From: an uncultured Rhodospirillales bacterium
GTDB taxonomy: Bacteria > Pseudomonadota > Alphaproteobacteria > Acetobacterales > Acetobacteraceae
Direction: 5' to 3'
Assembly (NCBI GenBank): GCA_903904805.1
Contig: CAIVDX010000684.1
Location: forward strand, 1-7,798
DNA: 7,798 bases
The notes under the pieces are model-generated. The model was not told the DNA's origin. It saw nothing but the letters and a program-made list of their open reading frames with translations, and made no database searches. Of the stretch, positions 1 to 5,864 are shown one piece after another. The translations under genes were made by a program, and so were the position numbers. Numbering within the stretch: the stretch's first letter is position 1; every line of letters begins with the position of its first letter.

Positions 1-1551
1 AGCCAGCTTCGGCTTCTGCGCGAGCGATCCGGCCAGCGCCATGATCGGCACCAGCGTGGCGAAGCGGCCAAGCAGCATCGCTGCCCCCAGCCCATAATCC
101 AGTAGGCTGGTGTCGGCCGAGAGCCCCGCGAAGGCGGACCCATTATTGCCCGCGGCACTGCTCCAGGCATAAAGCATCTCACTGAGCCCGTGCGGTCCGG
201 CGTTCGCAAGCGATGCCAACCCGCTCGGCAGCACCAGCGAGATCGCGGTGCCGCCCAGAATGGTCAGCGGCAGGATCAGCACCGCGAGCATCGCCAGCTT
301 GATCTCGCGCGACTGCACTTTTTTGCCGAGATATTCCGGCGTGCGCCCCACCATCAGCCCGGCAACGAACACCGCCAGCAGCGCGAACACCAGGATGCCA
401 TACAGCCCAGAGCCCACACCGCCCGGCAGCACCTCACCGAGCTGGATCATGAACAGCACAACCATTCCCCCAAGCGGGGTAAAGCTGTCATGCATGGCGA
501 TCACCGCCCCGCAGGAGGTACCTGTGGTCAGCACCGAGAACAGCGCCGTCAGCGCCATGCCAAACCGCACCTCCTTGCCTTCCATATTGCCACCGGAGGC
601 ATCAAGCGCGCTCAGCAACGGATTGCCCGCGGCCTCGGTGGCGTAGAGCGCGGCCACCGCGGCAACCACGAGGAGCATCATCGCGGCGAACAGGGCGCGC
701 CCCTGGCGACGGTCGCCGACCACATGACCAAAGCCGACGGCCAGCGCGAACGGGATCACCGCGATGCAGATGCACTCCAACATCGCCGTGAAAGCCGACG
801 GGTTTTCGAACGGATGCGCCGAATTGGCATTCAGGAAGCCACCGCCATTGGTGCCCAGCAGCTTGATCGCCTCCTGGAACGCCATCGGCCCCAGCGCGAT
901 CACCTGATGCACACCCTCCAGCGTCATCGCGTCGGGATAGGCGGCCATGCTCATCGGCACACCCGACGCGATCAGCACCACGGCAACCACCACCGACAGC
1001 GGGAGCAAAATATACAATGTGGCACGCACCAGATCAGCCCAGAGATTGCCAAGCGTTGTCACACCACCGGCGGCGAATGCTCGGCTGACCGCCATCGCGG
1101 CGGCGATGCCGGTGGCCGCGGAGAGAAAATTATGCACCGTCAACCCAAGCATCTGGGTAAAATAGGAGACGCCGGATTCACCCGAATAGGCCTGCCAGTT
1201 CGTGTTCGTCACGAAGCTGATCGCGGTGTTGAAGGCGGTTGCCGGTGCCATCGCGCCAATCCCGGCCGGGTTGAAAGGCAGCACCCCCTGCAATCGCAAA
1301 AGTGCATACAGCACAAGGAAATGCGCGAGATTGAGCAACAGCAGCGCGCCGACATAGACGCGCCAGCCCATGCCCTGCGCGTGGTCGATGCCGGCGAGCC
1401 GGTAACAGAGCCGCTCCACCGGCGCCAGCACCGGATGCAACAAGCCTTGGCCACCCTGCATCACACGCGCGATGTAGGCACCTAGAGGAAAGGCGGCGAG
1501 CCCGGTCAACCCGAGGACCAGGGCGATCTGTAACCATCCATAAGTCGTCAT
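1..1551 (-). CDS. kdpA: Potassium-transporting ATPase subunit KdpA, 3'-truncated by window edge
   Basis: KdpA is the K+-selective channel-like subunit of the inner-membrane KdpFABC P-type ATPase, used for K+ uptake at low external potassium. The frame is open from an ATG at 1551-1549 to base 1, giving 517 codons; full KdpA is about 560 residues, so only the C-terminus is missing. All four selectivity-filter loops are visible: TNTNWQAY (N116-T117-N118), GTNGGGF (233-239), TTGTSCGAV (from 342) and NNGSAFAGL (469 onward). Other family signatures are NSAHPFENP, MHDSFTPLGG and GRTPEYLGKK. The start gives the usual KdpA N-terminus, a hydrophobic helix beginning at residue 7. It lies 40 nt downstream of kdpF in the same orientation; the Shine-Dalgarno sequence is weak, so translational coupling is possible. 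kdpB should follow beyond the left edge. Confidence 0.97.
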   Translation of the reverse strand, partial: MTTYGWLQIALVLGLTGLAAFPLGAYIARVMQGGQGLLHPVLAPVERLCYRLAGIDHAQGMGWRVYVGALLLLNLAHFLVLYALLRLQGVLPFNPAGIGAMAPATAFNTAISFVTNTNWQAYSGESGVSYFTQMLGLTVHNFLSAATGIAAAMAVSRAFAAGGVTTLGNLWADLVRATLYILLPLSVVVAVVLIASGVPMSMAAYPDAMTLEGVHQVIALGPMAFQEAIKLLGTNGGGFLNANSAHPFENPSAFTAMLECICIAVIPFALAVGFGHVVGDRRQGRALFAAMMLLVVAAVAALYATEAAGNPLLSALDASGGNMEGKEVRFGMALTALFSVLTTGTSCGAVIAMHDSFTPLGGMVVLFMIQLGEVLPGGVGSGLYGILVFALLAVFVAGLMVGRTPEYLGKKVQSREIKLAMLAVLILPLTILGGTAISLVLPSGLASLANAGPHGLSEMLYAWSSAAGNNGSAFAGLSADTSLLDYGLGAAMLLGRFATLVPIMALAGSLAQKPKLA

Positions 1552-1591
1552 GATATTCGGCTTTCAGGCGGCGCCGCTGCTGGCCGCGTGT

Positions 1592-1678
1592 TCAGAAATC
1601 CTCTGGACGCACAAGCGCCCAGACCAGATAGACCAGCAACGCGAGGGAAATGATGCCGCCGAGCACGAGATCGAGCAT
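1592..1678 (-). CDS. kdpF: Potassium-transporting ATPase small subunit KdpF
   Basis: This 28-residue single-span membrane peptide is the smallest subunit of KdpFABC and is known to stabilise the complex. The sequence starts MLDLVLGGIISL and ends LVYLVWALVRPEDF. That is the KdpF pattern: one hydrophobic helix followed by a short polar tail with an (R/N)-x-E-x-F ending. Length matches the family, which is about 29 residues in Escherichia coli. The gene lies immediately upstream of kdpA with 40 nt between them, the expected order. Nine nucleotides separate its ATG from the stop codon of the upstream small ORF, so the two are probably translationally coupled. No strong Shine-Dalgarno is seen, only a purine patch inside the end of the upstream ORF. 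It is below the length cut-off of most gene finders. Confidence 0.9.
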   Translation of the reverse strand: MLDLVLGGIISLALLVYLVWALVRPEDF

Positions 1679-1687
1679 GATGCGCGT

Positions 1688-1771
1688 TCAGATCCGCTCA
1701 CACAGCCAGGCATAGAACATCATGGCAGCGAAGCCGCCGACGCCGGCAACAAGAGCGATCAGGTCCAACAT
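1688..1771 (-). CDS. Small single-span membrane peptide upstream of kdpF
   Basis: A 27-codon frame begins MLDLIALVAGVGGFAAMM and ends in the polar tail WLCERI. It is one hydrophobic helix with a charged C-terminus, built like KdpF and sharing its MLDL opening. It lies 9 nt upstream of kdpF on the same strand and is separated from the divergent operon by a promoter-sized gap, so it would be the first gene of the kdp transcript. An in-frame upstream ATG at 1801 would give 37 residues with a proline-rich extension (MSPHPLDDGP). I prefer the 1771 start because the protein then begins at the helix and a GGA lies a few bases upstream, though that signal is weak. From memory, similar short membrane ORFs sit at this position in other alphaproteobacterial and actinobacterial kdp operons. 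The function is unknown; an accessory Kdp subunit or leader peptide is possible. Product not proven. Confidence 0.6.
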   Translation of the reverse strand: MLDLIALVAGVGGFAAMMFYAWLCERI

Positions 1772-1869
1772 GGGTCCGTCATCCAGTGGGTGGGGCGACA
1801 TGCACCAACGCCACGCCACAGATATGAGCCCGTCTAAATAAATCCGCGATGCCGTTCGGGGGCCTTGCA

Positions 1870-1886
1870 CGTAAAGGTGACGTAAA
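1870..1886 (-). promoter_or_regulatory. Putative KdpE response-regulator box for the kdp operon
   Basis: On the minus strand the sequence reads TTTACG-TCACC-TTTACG, two identical hexamers at an 11-bp period. The Escherichia coli KdpE site, from memory, is TTTATA-N5-TTTACA, so spacing and half-site agree closely. It lies about 100 nt upstream of the first kdp ORF. Possible -10 elements downstream are TATTTA (1840-1835) and TCATAT (1827-1822); the second places the box further upstream of the transcription start, as expected for an activator site. The divergent operon starts at 1967, so the site could affect both directions. No KdpD or KdpE gene is visible here, so the regulator is inferred. 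Confidence 0.6.
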
Positions 1887-1966
1887 GCGGACGCGCCGCC
1901 TCGATTGGACGAGGCACCGCAGGGGCCGCATAGTCCGCGGCAAGAGACAACGCAGGAAACGCCACG

Positions 1967-3586
1967 ATGACCAGCACACCCTCCGCCCCCACCGCCGCGC
2001 AAACGCTCGTTGCCGGTCTGGTCAGCAACGGCGTCAACCATTTCTTCACTCTGCCCGGTGTGCAGAACGACCATTTCCACGATGCGCTGCACGGCGCCCT
2101 CGACAAGATCCGCGTGATCCACACCCGCCACGAGCAAGGCGCCGCCTATATGGCGCTCGGCTCGGCGATGGCGACCGGGCAGCCCGCGCCGTTCTGCGTG
2201 GTGCCTGGCCCTGGCGTGCTGAACGCCGGTGCCGCCTTGTGCACCGGTTGGGCCGTTGGCGCTCCGATGCTCTGCATCACCGGCAATCTGCCCAGCCCGG
2301 CGATCGGCAAGAACTGGGGCATCCTGCATGAGATCGCCGACCAGACCGGCCTGCTCTCCGGCCTCACCAAATGGTCGGCGCGCATCACCTCGCCGGCCAC
2401 CGCCGCCGCCCTCACCGAGGAAGCCTTCGTTCAGCTGCGCACCGGCCGCCCTCGCCCGGTGGCGCTGGAGGCCCCGCTCGATGTCTGGCCGGCCCGTGGT
2501 GAGCCAGCGCCCCTCCCGCCATCCGCCGCCCCGCCCCCTCTCGATGATGCGGCGATCACCCGCGCCGCGGACTGGCTCTCCAACGCGGTCTGCCCGGCCA
2601 TCATCGTCGGCGGCGGTGCGCAGCATTGCGCGGTCGAAATCCAGGCGCTGGCCGAGCGGCTGCAGGCGCCGGTGATCAGCTACCGCCTCGGCCGCGGAAT
2701 TCTCGACAGCCGCCATCCCCTCGCCCTCGACGCCTATGAGGGCCATCTGCTGTGGCCGCAGGTTGATGTGGTGATCGTGATCGGCAGCCGCGCCCAGGTG
2801 GCGATGCAGGTCTGGGGGAGCGATGCCAATCTCCGCGTCATACACGTCGAGATCGACCCCGAGGAGATGGCCCGCATCCGCACGCCCGACCTCGCCATCG
2901 AGGCCGACGCCGCGCGCGTGCTGCCCGCGCTGCTCGCCGCGATCCCCCGCTTCACCCGCCCGGCAGCCGATTTCTCAGCCCTGCGCGCGCAGAGTCAGAC
3001 CGAGAACGCACATCTCGCCCCCCAGCGCGCCTGGCTGTCCGCAATCCGCGCCGCCTTGCCCGACAACGGCATCGCCGTATTCGACATCACCCAGCTTGGC
3101 CACGCCTCACGCGTGCTCTGGCCGGTCTATCAGCCGCGGACCTTCCTCGATTCCGGCTTCCAGGGCACGCTGGGCTGGGCCTTCCCGACCGCGCTGGGCG
3201 CACAGGTGGCGCGTCCGGATGCGCCGGTGATCGCGATTACGGGTGATGGCGGATTTGGCTTTACCTTGAATGAGCTGGCCACCGCCGCGCAGTTCCGCAT
3301 CCCGCTGGTGACGATCGTCATGAACGACAATGCCTACGGCAACGTGCAGCGCACCCAGGTCGAGGATTTCGGCAACCGCACCCTCTGCACCGATCTGCAA
3401 AATCCGGATTTCGCCAAACTCGCCGACGCCTTTGGGGTAGCATATGCGCGGGCGCGCACCCCCGCGGAGCTCGGCGGCACGGTGCGCGCCGCGCTTGCCA
3501 AGCGCGCGCCGGCGATCATCGAGGTGCCGGTGGGGCCGATGCCCAGTCCTTGGAAGACGTTGAGGTTCAAGAGGATGCGTGGGTAG
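1967..3586 (+). CDS. Thiamine diphosphate-dependent enzyme, acetolactate synthase-like (substrate unknown)
   Basis: A 539-residue cytoplasmic enzyme with the three-domain layout of the pyruvate oxidase/acetolactate synthase group: Pyr domain about 10-175, central Rossmann-like domain about 195-330, PP domain about 355-525. The catalytic Glu is E56 in the HEQGAAYMA motif. The ThDP-Mg motif runs from GDGGF (426-430) to NDNAYGN (453-459), with correct spacing. LGRGILDSRHPL (241-252) occupies the position where acetolactate synthases contact FAD. Residues around 75-125 diverge from biosynthetic acetolactate synthase, including loss of the usual DGYAR and NDAFQE segments, and no small regulatory subunit lies nearby. 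A catabolic decarboxylase or carboligase is therefore more likely than branched-chain amino acid synthesis. The ATG has a good Shine-Dalgarno (AGGA, 1954-1957, 9 nt away). It is the first gene of the plus-strand block, 71 nt before a second ThDP enzyme. A TTGGAC/CATAGT pair at 1905-1934 is only a weak promoter candidate. Confidence 0.88.
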   Translation: MTSTPSAPTAAQTLVAGLVSNGVNHFFTLPGVQNDHFHDALHGALDKIRVIHTRHEQGAAYMALGSAMATGQPAPFCVVPGPGVLNAGAALCTGWAVGAPMLCITGNLPSPAIGKNWGILHEIADQTGLLSGLTKWSARITSPATAAALTEEAFVQLRTGRPRPVALEAPLDVWPARGEPAPLPPSAAPPPLDDAAITRAADWLSNAVCPAIIVGGGAQHCAVEIQALAERLQAPVISYRLGRGILDSRHPLALDAYEGHLLWPQVDVVIVIGSRAQVAMQVWGSDANLRVIHVEIDPEEMARIRTPDLAIEADAARVLPALLAAIPRFTRPAADFSALRAQSQTENAHLAPQRAWLSAIRAALPDNGIAVFDITQLGHASRVLWPVYQPRTFLDSGFQGTLGWAFPTALGAQVARPDAPVIAITGDGGFGFTLNELATAAQFRIPLVTIVMNDNAYGNVQRTQVEDFGNRTLCTDLQNPDFAKLADAFGVAYARARTPAELGGTVRAALAKRAPAIIEVPVGPMPSPWKTLRFKRMRG

Positions 3587-3613
3587 GCCAGCGCCTCTGC
3601 CACTGGCCTACCC
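3581..3613 (+). terminator. Strong hairpin overlapping the stop codon; attenuator or RNA-processing candidate
   Basis: GGGTAGGCCAG (3581-3591) and CTGGCCTACCC (3603-3613) are perfect 11-bp inverted repeats around an 11-nt loop. The left arm contains the TAG stop codon (3584-3586) of the upstream ThDP gene. A pyrimidine-rich stretch follows but there is no run of T, so this is not a classical intrinsic terminator. Its place between two co-oriented, related genes suggests partial termination, mRNA 3'-end protection or differential expression. Because the structure is perfect, it would also pair on the opposite strand. Confidence 0.6.
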
Positions 3614-3657
3614 ATCCCTTCCCCTCTAACCTAACGAAAAGTCTTCCGGAGGACCCG

Positions 3658-5259
3658 ATGTTCGAACCCACCCGCGCACATGCCGACGAGCGCCCCACCC
3701 TGCTCGTGCGCGACGCCGTATTTGACCTCCTTCGTTCGCTGGGCATCACCACGATCTTCGGCAATCCCGGCTCCACCGAATTGCCATTCCTCAAAAACAT
3801 GCCAGCGGATTTCCGCTATGTGCTCGGCCTGCAGGAATGCGTGGTGATGGGCATGGCGGACGGGCACGCGCAGGGCACCGGCAATGCGTCCCTGGTCAAT
3901 CTGCACTCCGCAGCCGGCCTCGGCCATGCGCTGGGCAACATGTTCACCGCCTGGAAGAACCAGACCCCAATCATCGTCACCGCCGGCCAGCAGGCCCGCT
4001 CGCTGCTGCAACTCGACCCGTTCCTGTTCGCCGCCTCACCCACCGACTTCCCCAAGCCCTATGTGAAATGGGCCTGCGAGCCCGCCCGGGCGGAGGATGT
4101 GCCGGCCGCCCTGATGCGCGCCTACGCCATCGCCATGCAGCCGCCCCGCGGACCGGTGTTCGTCTCCATCCCGATCGATGATTGGGAGCAGACCACCACC
4201 AGCTTCGCCGCGCACGACATCACCCAGGCCCGCGGGGCCGAGCCCGCCGCGATCGCGCGCCTGGCCGAGCGGATCGATGCCGCCACCCGCCCGGTGATCG
4301 TCGCCGGCGACGACATCAGCCGCGATGGCGCGATGGACGCGCTGGTGGCCCTGGCCGAGCGCATCAATGCCCAGGTCTGGGTCAGCCCGATGAGCGGGCG
4401 CTGCAACTTCCCCGAGAGCCACCGGCTGTTCGCAGGCTTCCTGGCCGCCGCGCGTGAGAAGATCACCGCGGATCTCACCGGCCACGACCTGATCCTCGCC
4501 CTCGGCGCGCCAGTCTTCACCTATCACATCGAGGGTGCGGGCCCGATGATCCCGCCCGGGTCCGACCTGATCCAGCTGGTGAACAACCCCGACATCGCCG
4601 CCTGGGCGCAGGTGGGCAGCTCCATCGTCACCGATCTGCGCCTGGCCCTCGAGGCGCTGCTCGCTTTGCCCACGTTGACCACGCCGCGCCCGGTGCCCAG
4701 CCCGCGCAAGCCGGCGCCGGTGCTGCCCACGACGGGGGGCATCACCGACAAGCTGTTTTACCAGACGCTGGCCCGCCTCCGCCCCGCCGATTCCATCATT
4801 TGCGAGGAAGCGCCCTCCAGTCGTCCGGCGATGCATGATTATCTGCCGATCGAGCACTCGGATGGATTCTTCGCCGGCGCCTCCGGCGGGCTGGGGCATG
4901 GACTGCCGGCCTCGATCGGCATGGCGATGGCCAAACCCGACCGCAAGGTGATCGCCATCATCGGCGACGGCTCGGCGATGTACGCCATCCAGGCGCTCTG
5001 GACGGCCGCCCATCTCAAACTGCCGATGACGGTGATCATCCTGAAGAACGGTGCCTATGAGGCGCTGATGCGCTTTGGCCGGCTGTTCGGCATGCAGCAG
5101 GTCCCCGGCGCGCATTTCCCCGATCTCGATTTCTGCGCGCTCGCCCAGGGCCAGTCCTTCGAGGCGCTGCGTGTGGACAAGGCCGAGGAGCTGGAGGAGA
5201 CATTGCGCGCAGCCCTGGCCGCACCGTTCCCGACCCTTGTCGAGGTCATCACCGACTGA
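3658..5259 (+). CDS. mdlC: Benzoylformate decarboxylase-like ThDP enzyme
   Basis: A 533-residue enzyme matching benzoylformate decarboxylase (about 528 residues), which converts benzoylformate to benzaldehyde and CO2 in the mandelate pathway. All four catalytic-site positions known from the Pseudomonas putida enzyme are kept: Ser39 in FGNPGSTELPF, Glu60 in LGLQE, His83 in NLHSAAG and His290 in APVFTYH. The ThDP-Mg motif is GDGSA (436-440) to KNGAY (463-467), and ALWTAA matches closely. Some pocket residues differ: the aligned position of Phe397 is Ala406, and the NNG of the cofactor loop is KNG. The substrate may therefore be a related 2-keto acid. I chose the ATG at 3658 because GGAGGA (3648-3653) precedes it and the protein then begins just before the family N-terminus; the upstream in-frame ATG at 3550 lies inside the previous gene. 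No mandelate dehydrogenase or racemase is visible nearby, so the gene symbol is by similarity. Confidence 0.88.
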   Translation: MFEPTRAHADERPTLLVRDAVFDLLRSLGITTIFGNPGSTELPFLKNMPADFRYVLGLQECVVMGMADGHAQGTGNASLVNLHSAAGLGHALGNMFTAWKNQTPIIVTAGQQARSLLQLDPFLFAASPTDFPKPYVKWACEPARAEDVPAALMRAYAIAMQPPRGPVFVSIPIDDWEQTTTSFAAHDITQARGAEPAAIARLAERIDAATRPVIVAGDDISRDGAMDALVALAERINAQVWVSPMSGRCNFPESHRLFAGFLAAAREKITADLTGHDLILALGAPVFTYHIEGAGPMIPPGSDLIQLVNNPDIAAWAQVGSSIVTDLRLALEALLALPTLTTPRPVPSPRKPAPVLPTTGGITDKLFYQTLARLRPADSIICEEAPSSRPAMHDYLPIEHSDGFFAGASGGLGHGLPASIGMAMAKPDRKVIAIIGDGSAMYAIQALWTAAHLKLPMTVIILKNGAYEALMRFGRLFGMQQVPGAHFPDLDFCALAQGQSFEALRVDKAEELEETLRAALAAPFPTLVEVITD

Positions 5260-5297
5260 ACCCTGCCACCCCGCCCGTTCCCAAGGACACGCCAACC

Positions 5298-5723
5298 GTG
5301 AAAATTCTCGCCTTCCTTCTCTCTCTGTTCGGAGCCACCGCCACCATGACCGTCGACGCCAACGCGCAGACCCCCGTCACCACGCCCTCGGGCCTCACCT
5401 ACATCGACACGCTGGTTGGCACCGGCATCGTGCCGCATGCCGGCACCACCGTGCGCGTGCATTACACCGGCTGGCTGTATGTGGACGGCAAAAAGGGCAG
5501 CAAGTTCGACAGCTCGGTCGATCGCGGCACCCCGCTCGAATTCCGCGTCGGCACCGGCCAGGTGATTCGCGGCTGGGACGAGGGCGTGGGCAGCATGCAT
5601 GTCGGCGGCAAGCGTACGCTGATCATTCCGCCCGACCTTGGCTATGGCGCACGTGGCGCCGGTGGGGTGATCCCGCCGAATGCGACGCTGCTCTTCGAGG
5701 TCGAACTGGTCGGGGTGAAGTAG
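5298..5723 (+). CDS. Exported FKBP-type peptidyl-prolyl cis-trans isomerase
   Basis: A 141-residue single-domain FKBP that catalyses prolyl cis-trans isomerisation, probably in the periplasm. Residues 1-23 form a Sec signal peptide: Lys2, a hydrophobic core ILAFLLSLFGATA, and an ANA cleavage site (21-23). The FKBP fold fills residues 30-141. The active-site residues of human FKBP12 are all recognisable: Y56, F70, D71, F82, V89-I90, W93, Y116 and F133. The start is a GTG at 5298, chosen because it gives the intact signal peptide and has AAGGA at 5283-5287; the internal ATG at 5346 would remove the signal. It lies 38 nt after the benzoylformate decarboxylase-like gene, so cotranscription is likely. 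A direct metabolic role with the ThDP enzymes is not evident; it may be a passenger. Confidence 0.93.
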   Translation: MKILAFLLSLFGATATMTVDANAQTPVTTPSGLTYIDTLVGTGIVPHAGTTVRVHYTGWLYVDGKKGSKFDSSVDRGTPLEFRVGTGQVIRGWDEGVGSMHVGGKRTLIIPPDLGYGARGAGGVIPPNATLLFEVELVGVK

Positions 5724-5725
5724 GG

Positions 5726-5780
5726 CAAGCGCCTCGTTTTTAAAAAGGAAGCCAAAACTCCTGGGAGTTTGGGCCGGTGG
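5726..5780. repeat. Intergenic repeat-like element, copy A
   Basis: Three bases after the FKBP stop codon a block begins CAAGCGCCT, then GTTT-rich, AAAAA, GAAGC, AAA, TGG-AG, TTTGG and CGGTG segments in order. The same ordered segments recur after the amidohydrolase gene (6881-6935), with small insertions and substitutions. This copy also holds a short hairpin, AAACTC-CTGG-GAGTTT (5755-5770). It looks like a degenerate member of a dispersed intergenic repeat family of this genome; only two copies are visible here. Confidence 0.45.
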
Positions 5781-5808
5781 AACCACCCTGTGAGGTGAAC
5801 CACCGGCC
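5772..5808 (+). terminator. Long GC-rich hairpin downstream of the FKBP gene
   Basis: GGCCGGTGG (5772-5780) and CCACCGGCC (5800-5808) are perfect 9-bp inverted repeats. Between them CACC and GGTG can form a second 4-bp stem around the loop CTGTGA, with an AAC/AA internal loop. The structure directly follows the smaller hairpin of repeat copy A. No T-run follows, so it is a terminator-like or RNA-stability element rather than a textbook intrinsic terminator. It occupies most of the 141-nt gap between the FKBP and amidohydrolase genes and may separate their expression. Confidence 0.5.
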
Positions 5809-5864
5809 GGCTTCACAGTCCAACAACCTTAGCTGCCAAAATCAAGAACACGGGGGAACGACCA

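Noticed and set aside
190..1485. Long plus-strand open frame (431 codons) over the left block
   Set aside because: It is antisense to kdpA, which has all four selectivity-filter motifs. The frame is rich in Arg, His and Gln with no recognisable domain, typical of a shadow frame in GC-rich DNA.
1568..1577. Palindrome GCGGCGCCGC in the kdpF-kdpA gap
   Set aside because: It is a 10-bp GC palindrome with no room for a loop, which is common by chance at this GC content. It might affect kdpA translation, but nothing else supports it.
1905..1934. TTGGAC / CATAGT promoter for the ThDP operon
   Set aside because: Only 3 of 6 and 4 of 6 matches to sigma-70 hexamers. A promoter is expected in this gap but cannot be placed from sequence alone.
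1688..2845. Minus-strand frame of 385 codons across the divergent promoter
   Set aside because: Only its last 27 codons (the small membrane peptide) look real. The rest is antisense to the first ThDP gene and has shadow-like composition.
3550..3657. Upstream in-frame start for the second ThDP gene
   Set aside because: It begins inside the preceding gene, adds 36 residues foreign to the family and lacks a ribosome site. ATG 3658 has GGAGGA just upstream.
4036..5295. Minus-strand frame of 419 codons
   Set aside because: Antisense to the benzoylformate decarboxylase-like gene, Gly/Arg/His-rich, and without any domain.
3581..5808. Reading the hairpins at 3581-3613 and 5772-5808 as classical intrinsic terminators
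   Set aside because: Neither is followed by a T-run, so I list them as terminator-like structures only.
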